Shown here: positions 1-6,168 of the stretch, piece after piece
Position numbering within the stretch: position 1 is the stretch's first letter
Layout: every line of letters starts with the position of its first letter
Source: Burkholderiaceae bacterium
GTDB taxonomy: Bacteria; Pseudomonadota; Gammaproteobacteria; Burkholderiales; Burkholderiaceae_D
NCBI GenBank assembly: GCA_019752915.1
Contig: JAIELO010000305.1
Location: 1 to 6,168, forward strand
Reading direction: 5' to 3'
Length of the DNA: 6,168 nucleotides
Position numbers and translations under genes: made by a program
The notes under the pieces: generated by a model
Told to the model about the DNA's origin: nothing
Seen by the model: only the letters and a program-made list of their open reading frames with translations
Database searches by the model: none

Positions 1-2952
1 AGGGATCATCGCCAGTGCTGCCGCGGCGGCCGTCAGGATGATAGGCCGGCAACGCCGTACTGCCGATTCCACGATCGCGGTCCACGGCTCGGCGCCGCCA
101 GCAATGTCCTGCTCGATCTGGTCCACCAGAATCACCGAGTTACGGATGATCATGCCGAACAGCGCGATGATACCCAGATTGGCCACAAAGCCCAGCGGGC
201 GGCCCAGCAACAGCAGCGCCATCGCCGCCCCGGCCACACCAAGCGGTCCGGTCAGGAACACCAGCAGCGCCCGCGAGAAGCTATGCAACTGCAGCATCAG
301 CAAGGTAAAGATGATGAACACGGCCAGGGGCAGATTGGCCGCAATCGATGCCTCCGCCGAACCACTGTCCGCTGCAGCACCCTTCACGGTGATGGCATAG
401 CCGGGCGGCAGTTGTGCGCGCAGCACCTGCAGCTTGGGATCGATCTGGCTCGACACGGTCGGCCCCTGAATGTGGTCACCCACGTCGGACTGCACGGTAA
501 TGGCCCACTCACGCCCTTCGCGCCACACCACCCCGGGTTCCCATACGAAATGCGGACGGGCCAGTTGACTCAGAGTCACAAACTTGCCACTGGCAGTAGG
601 CACGTTGGTGTTGTTCAACACGGTAATGCTGTCGCGCTCTTCGAGCGGCTGACGGATACGGATATCGATCAGCTTGATATCTTCGCGGAATTGGCCAATG
701 GTGGTGCCGGTCAAGACCGTATTGGCAGCACGCATCACGGTTTGCGAACTGACGCCGAGCGCGCGCATGCGGTCCTGATCGAGCTCGAGGCGCAGCACCT
801 TGATCGACTCGTTCCAGTTATCGTTGACGCCGATGGTGTTCGGATTGGCGCGCATGATGTCCTTGACCTGATCGGCAATCGCCCGCACCTTCGCCACATC
901 GCCACCGGTCACGCGGAACTGCACCGGATACGGCACTGGTGGCCCGTTCGGCAACAGCTTGACGCGCCCGCGTACTTCCGGGAAATCCTGCTTGAAAACT
1001 TCGACAATCTTGTCGCGTAACGTGGCGCGGGCCTTGAGATCCTTGGGCAACACCACGATCTGCGAGACGTTAGTCTGCGGGAAAATCTGGTCCAGCGGCA
1101 GGTAGAAACGCGGACTACCGGTACCGACATAACTGGTAACGCTGACCACCCCTTCCTGTTTGCTGATGAAGGCTTCGAATTTCTTGACCTGCGCTTCGTT
1201 GGCCGCATAGGTCGTGCCTTCGGGCGACCACATCTCCACCATCAGTTCGGGACGGCTGGAGTCGGGGAAGAATTGCTTTTCAATGAAATTGAAACCGTAC
1301 ACGCCCAGCGCAAACACCAGCATCGACGCCACAATCGTGGTCTTGCGGAATTCCACACACCAGTTCACGACGGCACGGAAGCGCCGGAAGCCGGGCGTAT
1401 CGAACAGCTCATGCTCGCCAGCACCGGCCGCATGGGGCTTGACCTTGAGCAGTACGTAACCGATGTAAGGCGTGAAGACCACCGCCACCACCCACGAAAT
1501 CACCAGCGCCAGTGCATTCACCGAGAACAGCGAGAAGGTGTATTCGCCGGCCGCCGATTTGGCCATACCGATCGGCAGGAAGCCGGCCACCGTAATCAGG
1601 GTACCGGTCAGCATCGGGATCGCCGTCGAGGTGTAAGCGAAGGTTGCCGCGTCGAAGCGCGACATGCCCTCCTCCATCTTACGCACCATCATTTCGACGG
1701 CGATAATGGCATCGTCCACCAGCAAGCCCAGCGCAATAATCAGCGCGCCCAGCGAGATCTTGTGCAGGTCGATGTCCAGCATGCGCATGAACAGGAAGGT
1801 CACCGCCAGCACCAACGGAATCGTCAGCGCCACCACCAGACCGGGACGCACGTCGAGCCGGAACGGCTTGCTATGCAGGCCCAGCGCAACAAAACTCACT
1901 GCCAGCACGATCAGCACCGCTTCGATCAGGGTATGCACAAACTCGCCCACCGAAGCCTTGACCGCTTCCGGCTGGTCCGACACGCGCTCGAGCTCTATCC
2001 CGACCGGCAACTGACCTTTCATGAGGGCCACTTTGGCCTCCATATTTTTGCCCAGTTCGATGATATTGCCGCCCTTCTCCATCGACACGCCCAGCCCGAT
2101 CACCTGCTTGCCGTTGTAACGCATGGTGTTCCCGGGCGGATCCTCATACTGGCGCTTGATGGTGGCAAAGTCGCCCAGCCGGAAGGTAGTACCGTTGGCA
2201 CGCAATTCGAGATTCTCGAGATCCTTCAGGGTCTTGAGCGCGCCCGTCACGCGCACCTGCAGATTGTCACTCGGCGTGACCAGCACACCGCTGGCCTCGA
2301 CGCTATTCTGGGTGGCGATCTGGTTGGCCACCGCATCGATAGGAATGCCGAGCTGGGCAAATTTGTGGTGCGAGAACTCGATATTGATTTTCTCTTCCTG
2401 CACGCCGAACAGCTCGACTTTGGAGACCAGCTTCACCCCCAGCAGTTGCTGGCGCACGAAGTCGGCATAGTCCTTCATCTCCGCATAGGTGTAGCCATCG
2501 CCGGACAAGGCGAAAATGGAACCGAAGGTGTCGCCAAACTCGTCATTAAAGTACGGGCCCTGCACGCCGGGTGGCAAGGTGCCACGCATATCGCCAATCT
2601 TCTTGCGCACCTGATACCACGACTGCGCCACATCTTTCGGCGGCGCCGATTCGCGCAGCTTCAGAATAATGGTGGTTTCGCCGGGCTTGGAATAGCTGCT
2701 GATCTCGTCGATATCAGGCGTTTCCTGCAGCTTTTTCTCCAGCTTGTCGGTCACCTGCTCGGCCATCTGCAGCGACGTCGCACCGGGCCACACGGCCCGC
2801 ACCACCATCGCACGGAAGGTAAATGGCGGATCTTCATCCTGGCCCAGCTTGCTATAACTGAGCATGCCGCCAATCAGCAGCACGGCAATCAGATAGCGGG
2901 TCAGCGGAATATGCTCGAGCGCCCAGCGGGAAAGATTGAAGCCGCCCTTCAT
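1..2952 (-). CDS. RND efflux permease (AcrB-like inner-membrane pump), C-terminus cut off by window edge
   Basis: This is the proton-driven inner-membrane pump of a tripartite RND exporter. My reading of the minus strand gives 984 uninterrupted codons from ATG (2952-2950) to base 1. AcrB-type pumps are about 1020-1070 residues, so only the last few tens of residues are missing. The protein starts MKGGFNLSRWALEHIP, then has TM1 (about 18-36), a first porter region, TM2-TM6 (about 340-510), a second porter region, and TM7 onward. The TM4 motif LVDDAI holds Asp413 and Asp414, equivalent to the AcrB proton-relay pair Asp407/Asp408. The TM10 motif IIRNSVILVDQIE has Arg937 where AcrB has Lys940. 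The sequence GQDEDPPFT after TM1 suggests a TriC-like branch rather than classical AcrB or a metal-exporting CzcA. That placement is from memory and the substrate is unknown. The start overlaps the adaptor stop (ATGA) and has GGGGAG 5 nt upstream. Confidence 0.95.
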   Translation of the reverse strand, partial: MKGGFNLSRWALEHIPLTRYLIAVLLIGGMLSYSKLGQDEDPPFTFRAMVVRAVWPGATSLQMAEQVTDKLEKKLQETPDIDEISSYSKPGETTIILKLRESAPPKDVAQSWYQVRKKIGDMRGTLPPGVQGPYFNDEFGDTFGSIFALSGDGYTYAEMKDYADFVRQQLLGVKLVSKVELFGVQEEKINIEFSHHKFAQLGIPIDAVANQIATQNSVEASGVLVTPSDNLQVRVTGALKTLKDLENLELRANGTTFRLGDFATIKRQYEDPPGNTMRYNGKQVIGLGVSMEKGGNIIELGKNMEAKVALMKGQLPVGIELERVSDQPEAVKASVGEFVHTLIEAVLIVLAVSFVALGLHSKPFRLDVRPGLVVALTIPLVLAVTFLFMRMLDIDLHKISLGALIIALGLLVDDAIIAVEMMVRKMEEGMSRFDAATFAYTSTAIPMLTGTLITVAGFLPIGMAKSAAGEYTFSLFSVNALALVISWVVAVVFTPYIGYVLLKVKPHAAGAGEHELFDTPGFRRFRAVVNWCVEFRKTTIVASMLVFALGVYGFNFIEKQFFPDSSRPELMVEMWSPEGTTYAANEAQVKKFEAFISKQEGVVSVTSYVGTGSPRFYLPLDQIFPQTNVSQIVVLPKDLKARATLRDKIVEVFKQDFPEVRGRVKLLPNGPPVPYPVQFRVTGGDVAKVRAIADQVKDIMRANPNTIGVNDNWNESIKVLRLELDQDRMRALGVSSQTVMRAANTVLTGTTIGQFREDIKLIDIRIRQPLEERDSITVLNNTNVPTASGKFVTLSQLARPHFVWEPGVVWREGREWAITVQSDVGDHIQGPTVSSQIDPKLQVLRAQLPPGYAITVKGAAADSGSAEASIAANLPLAVFIIFTLLMLQLHSFSRALLVFLTGPLGVAGAAMALLLLGRPLGFVANLGIIALFGMIIRNSVILVDQIEQDIAGGAEPWTAIVESAVRRCRPIILTAAAAALAMIP

Positions 2953-4091
2953 TTGCCGCTCCCCGCCACTGCCGCCGCCGGCGTACTAGCGGACGCAGCC
3001 GGCGCATCCTGACCGAGAATTTTCACCTGCTGCCCCGGTTTGAGCAGATGCACACCGGCCGTCACCACGGTCTGACCGGCTTTGACACCGCTGTTGAGCA
3101 CGATTTCATTGCCCACCGCAGCGCCGACACTGACGGGCACCAGCCGCACGGCATTACGCTCGACCAGCCACACCGAGGTGGCCGATTTTTCGTAAAACAG
3201 CGCCGTCAATGGCACTTTAATTTGCGGGCTCGCCGTTTTCGAATTAAATAGCACCACCGCCGTCATGCCCAGCTTGGCATCAGCGAGCGTGTCGGGGATG
3301 CTGACTTTGGCCGTATAGGTACGGGTTGCCGCGTCGGCAATCGGCGAGATTTCGCGGATTTTCCCGGCCACGGTACGCTGCGGATCCGCCCACAGACGCA
3401 CCTGCACATCGGCTACGCGCCGCAAACTGTCCACTTTGTCTTCCGGCAGACCGATCACGACTTCCTTTTCACCCTGACGCGCCACCCGCACCACCGGCGT
3501 GCCTGCGGCCACCACCTGCCCTACCTCGGCATCGACTGCCGTGACCACGCCGTCGATGTCCGCCACCAGTGCCGCATAGCCGGCCTGATTGGACTGGCCG
3601 CGATAAGCGGCCTGCGCCGCATCGACATTGGCCTGCGCCCCCTTGAAGGCAGCATCTTTGGCATCGAGCACGGCAGCACTGACGAAATTCTTGCTGCGTA
3701 ATTCCTGATACCGCTGCAGTTCGGCCTTGGCCAGATCACGGTTGGTTTCCGCCGCACGCAACCCGGCCAGCGCTTGCGCTTGCGACAGTTGCAGATCCTG
3801 CGGGTCCAGCTGCATCAGCACCTGACCTTTTTTAACCAGCGTCCCCACATCGACTTTGCGTGCGACAATCTTGCCACCCACCCGGAAACCCAGTCGCGAT
3901 TCCACCCGCGCCCGCACCTCACCGGCAAATTCGGCATCGATCGCCACATCGCTGGCGGCCAGCAGCATGGCGCGCACGGGACGGATGTCGGGACTTTTCT
4001 CGACAGGTTTGGAACAAGCGGCCAGTGTGGCGAGCGCCAGAACGGCGATGGTGAGGGGGAACTTCTGACGCTGACTGTTGAAGGCGACCAC
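2949..4091 (-). CDS. RND periplasmic adaptor lipoprotein (membrane fusion protein, AcrA/MexA family)
   Basis: This 380-residue adaptor links the RND permease to an outer-membrane channel. A lipoprotein signal peptide ends in the lipobox LAAC, so Cys26 is the likely lipidated residue. The split lipoyl domain lies at about 66-98 (GFRVGGKI, then LVKKGQVLMQLDP) and 174-204 (DGVVTAVDAEVGQVVAAG). Between them an Ala/Gln-rich alpha-hairpin (about 100-168) carries the RxxxLxxxxxxS TolC-docking pattern as Arg127, Leu131 and Ser138. A beta-barrel (about 210-267), a membrane-proximal domain (about 290-358) and an Ala-rich tail follow. The start is GTG (4091-4089), chosen because AAGGA lies 7 nt upstream and the signal peptide begins there; no in-frame ATG is available nearby. 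It is the first gene of the operon and its stop overlaps the permease start by 4 bp. The TolC-like partner is not in the window, so it may lie past the left edge or elsewhere. Confidence 0.95.
   Translation of the reverse strand: MVAFNSQRQKFPLTIAVLALATLAACSKPVEKSPDIRPVRAMLLAASDVAIDAEFAGEVRARVESRLGFRVGGKIVARKVDVGTLVKKGQVLMQLDPQDLQLSQAQALAGLRAAETNRDLAKAELQRYQELRSKNFVSAAVLDAKDAAFKGAQANVDAAQAAYRGQSNQAGYAALVADIDGVVTAVDAEVGQVVAAGTPVVRVARQGEKEVVIGLPEDKVDSLRRVADVQVRLWADPQRTVAGKIREISPIADAATRTYTAKVSIPDTLADAKLGMTAVVLFNSKTASPQIKVPLTALFYEKSATSVWLVERNAVRLVPVSVGAAVGNEIVLNSGVKAGQTVVTAGVHLLKPGQQVKILGQDAPAASASTPAAAVAGSGK
2958..2963 (-). promoter_or_regulatory. Ribosome binding site of the RND permease
   Basis: GGGGAG on the minus strand lies 5 nt before the permease ATG and inside the end of the adaptor gene. 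With the ATGA stop/start overlap it supports translational coupling of adaptor and permease and fixes the permease start. Confidence 0.75.
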
Positions 4092-4098
4092 GGTTTCT

Positions 4099-4103
4099 TC
4101 CTT
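4099..4103 (-). promoter_or_regulatory. Ribosome binding site of the adaptor gene
   Basis: AAGGA on the minus strand (within AAAGGAAG) lies 7 nt before the GTG codon. This is what selects GTG as the start of the adaptor gene. Confidence 0.7.
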
Positions 4104-4170
4104 TAGCTTGCTCTAGAGTGTAGTTGGCACTAATATTACGAGTTGGAAATTAATGACTTTCCGTTAATTT

Positions 4171-4198
4171 ATTATAAGCCGAGCACTTGCGTTTGCAA
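4171..4198 (-). promoter_or_regulatory. Predicted sigma-70 promoter for the efflux operon
   Basis: On the minus strand, TTGCAA (4198-4193, 4 of 6 matches to the -35 consensus) is followed after 16 nt by a perfect -10 box TATAAT (4176-4171). Transcription would start near 4164, giving a leader of about 70 nt before the adaptor GTG. The -35 lies within the 8-bp palindrome TTTGCAAA (4192-4199). This is a consensus match only; no start site has been mapped. Confidence 0.55.
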
Positions 4199-4215
4199 AT
4201 GACTTTGGCGTCATT
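4198..4215. promoter_or_regulatory. 18-bp dyad, candidate operator between the divergent operons
   Basis: AATGAC, 6 nt, GTCATT is a perfect inverted repeat. It overlaps the outer base of the predicted efflux -35 box and sits just upstream of a -10-like TAAAAT (4221-4226) for hpnC, so a bound regulator could affect both operons. The half-site AATGAC recurs at 4152-4157. The regulator family cannot be named from this site. Confidence 0.4.
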
Positions 4216-4220
4216 AATTT

Positions 4221-4226
4221 TAAAAT
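4221..4226 (+). promoter_or_regulatory. Possible -10 box for hpnC
   Basis: TAAAAT matches the -10 consensus at 5 of 6 positions and would place transcription start near 4233, about 15 nt before the hpnC ATG. No good -35 box lies 16-18 nt upstream, where the dyad sits instead. The promoter is therefore either weak, activator-dependent or misassigned. Confidence 0.3.
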
Positions 4227-4247
4227 CTGCTTTTAGGCTGCGTGTTT

Positions 4248-5090
4248 ATGTCGGTTGACCACTACGAAAATTTCCCTGTTGCATCGATTTTACTCCCGGG
4301 CCGGCTCCGCCCCGCAGTCGAAGCCATTTACGCCTTTGCCCGCAGTGCCGACGATCTGGCCGATGAAGGCGACGCCACACCCGAACAACGCCTGGCCGCG
4401 CTCAGCGCCTATGAGGCCGAACTGACCCGTATCGATGCCGGCACCGACAGCGAACTGCCGATGTTTGCCCGCCTGGCACAAGTAATCCGCCGTTACGACT
4501 TGCCCACCAAACCGCTGTACGAACTGCTGTCGGCTTTCAAGCAGGACGTGCTGGTCAGCCGCTACCAGAGCTATGACGCCCTGCTCGACTACTGCTCGCG
4601 CTCGGCCAATCCGGTCGGGTTTCTGATGCTGCACCTGTATGACGCCGTCGATGAAGAGAATGTCCGCGATGCCGACGCCATCTGCACCGCCCTGCAGCTG
4701 ATTAACTTTTTGCAGGATGTCGCCATCGACCTCCACAAGGAGCGCATCTATCTGCCACTGGAAGATCTGAACCGCTTTGCCATCTCGCCAGCCGCGCTCG
4801 ATCACCCTAGCGCCCGGCCACGCTGGCGCTCGATGATGAAATTCGAAGTAGAGCGCTGCCGTGCCCTGCTGCTCAGCGGCGCACCGTTGGCGCTGCGTCT
4901 GAAAGGGCGGATCGGTTTCGAGCTGCGCATGGTGGTGCAAGGTGGCCTGCATATCCTCGACGCCATCGAAGCGGCCGAATATGACGTGTTTCTGCACCGC
5001 CCGAAACTGGGCAAGCGCGACTGGCTGAGCATTTTCTGGTCGGCACTGCGCATGAAACAGCAATTACGTGCTGTGTATGGCCTCGCCTGA
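4248..5090 (+). CDS. hpnC: Hydroxysqualene synthase HpnC
   Basis: HpnC converts presqualene diphosphate to hydroxysqualene, the second of three steps from farnesyl diphosphate to squalene in hopanoid-making bacteria. The 280-residue protein is an all-alpha squalene/phytoene synthase. The first Asp-rich motif is YAFARSADDLADE (Asp35, Asp36, Asp39, Glu40), and the second is NFLQDVAIDLHKERIYLP (Asp157, Asp161); both bind Mg2+-diphosphate. The N-terminus MSVDHYENFPVASILLP is characteristic of HpnC and fixes the ATG at 4248. An in-frame GTG two codons earlier (4242) is possible but less likely. The only Shine-Dalgarno-like stretch is a weak AGG at 4235-4237, 10 nt before the ATG. It is the first gene of the rightward unit and is followed by its paralogue hpnD. 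General annotation would call it a phytoene synthase, but the hpnD and hpnE neighbours argue for the squalene role. Confidence 0.93.
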   Translation: MSVDHYENFPVASILLPGRLRPAVEAIYAFARSADDLADEGDATPEQRLAALSAYEAELTRIDAGTDSELPMFARLAQVIRRYDLPTKPLYELLSAFKQDVLVSRYQSYDALLDYCSRSANPVGFLMLHLYDAVDEENVRDADAICTALQLINFLQDVAIDLHKERIYLPLEDLNRFAISPAALDHPSARPRWRSMMKFEVERCRALLLSGAPLALRLKGRIGFELRMVVQGGLHILDAIEAAEYDVFLHRPKLGKRDWLSIFWSALRMKQQLRAVYGLA

Positions 5091-5100
5091 ACGCGAATAA

Positions 5101-5124
5101 GGGGCGCGGGTCACCCACAGCCCC
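5101..5124 (+). other. GC-rich hairpin potential in the hpnC-hpnD spacer
   Basis: GGGGC (5101-5105) can pair with GCCCC (5120-5124), with an inner GGG/CCC pairing (5108-5110 with 5114-5116). No T-tract follows, so it is not a standard intrinsic terminator. It may reduce read-through or have no function. Confidence 0.25.
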
Positions 5125-5136
5125 AGCCTAAACCGA

Positions 5137-5142
5137 TAGAAT
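5137..5142 (+). promoter_or_regulatory. Possible -10 box of an internal promoter for hpnD
   Basis: TAGAAT matches TATAAT at 5 of 6 positions and lies 33 nt before the hpnD ATG. No convincing -35 box is seen at the right distance (around 5113-5119). The 85-bp gap after hpnC leaves room for a second promoter. Confidence 0.3.
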
Positions 5143-5160
5143 AGTGGCTTCGAAGTCACT
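5143..5160. repeat. Near-perfect 18-bp palindrome ahead of hpnD
   Basis: AGTGGCTTCGAAGTCACT reads the same on both strands except at one symmetric pair (5147 G against 5156 T), which would be a G-U pair in RNA. It starts immediately after the possible -10 box, so it would cover the transcription start. It could be an operator or, if transcribed from hpnC, a 7-bp stem just upstream of the hpnD start. No T-tract follows it. Confidence 0.5.
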
Positions 5161-5175
5161 CTCGCCTGTTTATCC

Positions 5176-6009
5176 ATGTCCCCCGACGACTACTGCCAGC
5201 AAAAGACCGCACAAAGCGGCTCCAGTTTCTATTACAGCTTCCTGTTCCTGCCGCCGGAACGTCGTCGTGCCATTACAGCTCTGTATGCTTTCTGCCGCGA
5301 AGTCGACGATACCGTCGACGACTGCACCGATGAATCGGTGGCCCGCATCAAGCTGGCGTGGTGGCGTAAGGAAATCGCCAGCATGTATCAGGGCCAGCAG
5401 ACCCACCCGGTTACCAAGGCACTGCAACCCCATCTGGCACTCTACAATCTGCAACAGGAACACTTGCAAGCCATCATCGACGGCATGGAAATGGACCTGA
5501 ACCAGACCCGCTACCTCGATTACGCCGCGCTCAGCAAGTATTGCTGGCATGTGGCCAGTGTGGTCGGCATTCTGTCGGCCAGCATTTTCGGCGTGACCCG
5601 TCCCGAGACGCTGCGCTACGCCGAGAAGCTCGGCCATGCCTTCCAGCTCACCAACATCATCCGCGACGTCGGCGAAGATGCCCGCAAAGGCCGCATCTAC
5701 CTGCCGATCAGCGAATTACAGCAATTTAACGTCACTGCTGCCGACCTGCTGAATGCCCGCCATAGCGAGCAGTTCGAAAAGCTGATGGCCTTCCAGATCG
5801 CCCGCGCCCAGAGCGCTTACGATGAAGCGTATGCGCTGTTGCCGAAAGAAGACCGGCGCGCCCAGCGCCCCGGCCTGATGATGGCGGCCATCTACCGCAC
5901 CCTGCTGACGGAAGTCGAGGCCGATGGCTACCACGTGCTGACTCAGCGCATTTCCCTGACGCCGATCCGCAAACTGTGGCTGGCCTGGAAAACCTATATC
6001 CGTGGCTAA
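5176..6009 (+). CDS. hpnD: Presqualene diphosphate synthase HpnD
   Basis: HpnD joins two farnesyl diphosphates head to head to make presqualene diphosphate, the substrate of HpnC. The 277-residue protein is a squalene/phytoene synthase of normal length for the family. The first Asp-rich motif is YAFCREVDDTVDD (Asp44, Asp45, Asp48, Asp49). The second is NIIRDVGEDARKGRIYLP (Asn160, Arg163, Asp164, Asp168). SGSSFYYSFLFLPPERR near the N-terminus is typical of HpnD. The ATG at 5176 is the only start that keeps this N-terminus, though no Shine-Dalgarno sequence is visible before it. The gene lies 85 bp after hpnC, and its last 8 bases overlap the GTG proposed for hpnE. A phytoene synthase (CrtB) label is the main alternative; the hpnC and hpnE neighbours make squalene synthesis far more likely. 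Confidence 0.95.
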   Translation: MSPDDYCQQKTAQSGSSFYYSFLFLPPERRRAITALYAFCREVDDTVDDCTDESVARIKLAWWRKEIASMYQGQQTHPVTKALQPHLALYNLQQEHLQAIIDGMEMDLNQTRYLDYAALSKYCWHVASVVGILSASIFGVTRPETLRYAEKLGHAFQLTNIIRDVGEDARKGRIYLPISELQQFNVTAADLLNARHSEQFEKLMAFQIARAQSAYDEAYALLPKEDRRAQRPGLMMAAIYRTLLTEVEADGYHVLTQRISLTPIRKLWLAWKTYIRG

Positions 6010-6168
6010 TCCGCCGCTCGAACAGCGCGGCAGTGCCGCGTCCGACCACCTGGCCACGACACGCAGCGTGGCCGTGGTCGGTGGCGGCTGGGCTGGCTGT
6101 GCCGCCGCCGTGGAACTGGCCAGTGCCGGTTACAAAGTCACCCTGCTGGAAGCGGCCCGTACGCTGGG
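6002..6168 (+). CDS. hpnE: Hydroxysqualene dehydroxylase HpnE, 5' end only
   Basis: HpnE is an FAD-dependent amine-oxidase/phytoene-desaturase-type enzyme that reduces hydroxysqualene to squalene, the last step of this route. Only 55 codons are in the window. They encode the N-terminal Rossmann beta-alpha-beta unit: VAVVGGGWAGCAAAVELA gives the dinucleotide motif GxGxxG as Gly27, Gly29 and Gly32, and YKVTLLEA ends in Glu50, which normally binds the adenosine ribose. The start is taken as GTG at 6002, overlapping the end of hpnD by 8 bp, which implies coupled translation. No clear Shine-Dalgarno sequence supports it. A GTG at 6068 (codon 23) is in frame but would begin directly at the FAD-binding strand. 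The family assignment rests on the GGGWAG motif and the position after hpnCD. Confidence 0.88.
   Translation, partial: MANPPLEQRGSAASDHLATTRSVAVVGGGWAGCAAAVELASAGYKVTLLEAARTL

Larger units (their letters stand above)
4147..4220. repeat. Perfect 11-bp inverted repeat spanning the divergent promoter region
   Basis: AAATTAATGAC (4147-4157) and GTCATTAATTT (4210-4220) are exact reverse complements, with centres 63 bp apart. The nonamer AATGACTTT also occurs twice in direct orientation (4152-4160 and 4198-4206). The predicted efflux promoter lies between the two arms. Confidence 0.6.

Noticed and set aside
38..1020. Plus-strand open frames over the 3' part of the permease
   Set aside because: They are opposite the intact permease frame and show no recognisable protein features.
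1..2952. The permease as HpnN, the hopanoid-transporting RND protein
   Set aside because: HpnN is MmpL-like, shorter, and works without a periplasmic adaptor. This protein is AcrB-like with a cognate adaptor.
1273..3012. A 579-codon open frame on the plus strand opposite the RND permease, rich in His, Gln and Arg
   Set aside because: It is antisense to a clearly recognisable permease frame. Its His/Gln-rich composition with no domain is what GC-rich coding DNA gives when read from the other strand.
4290..5063. A 257-codon minus-strand frame over hpnC
   Set aside because: It is a shadow of hpnC, which has all the family motifs; the antisense product has no recognisable domain.
5101..5124. 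Intrinsic terminator after hpnC
   Set aside because: The GC-rich stem is short and interrupted and has no following T-tract. The next gene is in the same pathway and direction.
4248..6009. Carotenoid genes (two phytoene synthases)
   Set aside because: Two tandem synthases followed by an HpnE-type flavoprotein, with HpnC- and HpnD-type N-termini, match the squalene route rather than carotenoid synthesis.
1..6168. CRISPR array, tRNA or rRNA gene, insertion sequence or attachment site
   Set aside because: No repeat-spacer pattern, RNA gene-like sequence, transposase frame or terminal repeats were seen; almost all bases belong to the five genes.

Overview
The window looks like chromosome of a betaproteobacterium. 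The coding DNA is moderately GC-rich, genes are tightly packed, and the squalene/hopanoid genes occur in the order hpnC-hpnD-hpnE with protein motifs typical of that class. The genus cannot be fixed from the sequence alone.

Layout: two transcription units diverge from an AT-rich spacer of about 155 bp (4092-4247). Leftward (minus strand) are a periplasmic adaptor lipoprotein (2949-4091) and an RND-type inner-membrane efflux permease (2952 down to base 1, C-terminal end cut off by the window edge). They overlap by 4 bp (ATGA) and form one operon. No outer-membrane TolC-like gene or regulator gene is visible. Rightward (plus strand) are hpnC (4248-5090), hpnD (5176-6009) and the first 55 codons of hpnE (from 6002, cut by the right edge).

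Function: HpnD condenses two farnesyl diphosphates to presqualene diphosphate, HpnC turns that into hydroxysqualene, and HpnE reduces it to squalene. Squalene is the precursor of hopanoids, the bacterial sterol-like membrane lipids. The adaptor and permease form two thirds of a proton-driven tripartite pump. The adaptor carries a recognisable TolC-docking motif, and the permease carries the proton-relay aspartates plus an Arg where AcrB has Lys940.

The main features beyond the genes are symmetric elements in the two control regions. The divergent spacer has a perfect 11-bp inverted repeat with 63 bp between centres, and an 18-bp dyad (AATGAC-N6-GTCATT) that abuts a good minus-strand promoter and sits just upstream of a plausible hpnC -10 box. 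A near-perfect 18-bp palindrome also lies just after a -10-like box ahead of hpnD. I see no mobile element, CRISPR array, RNA gene or clearly new system. The genes belong to known families.
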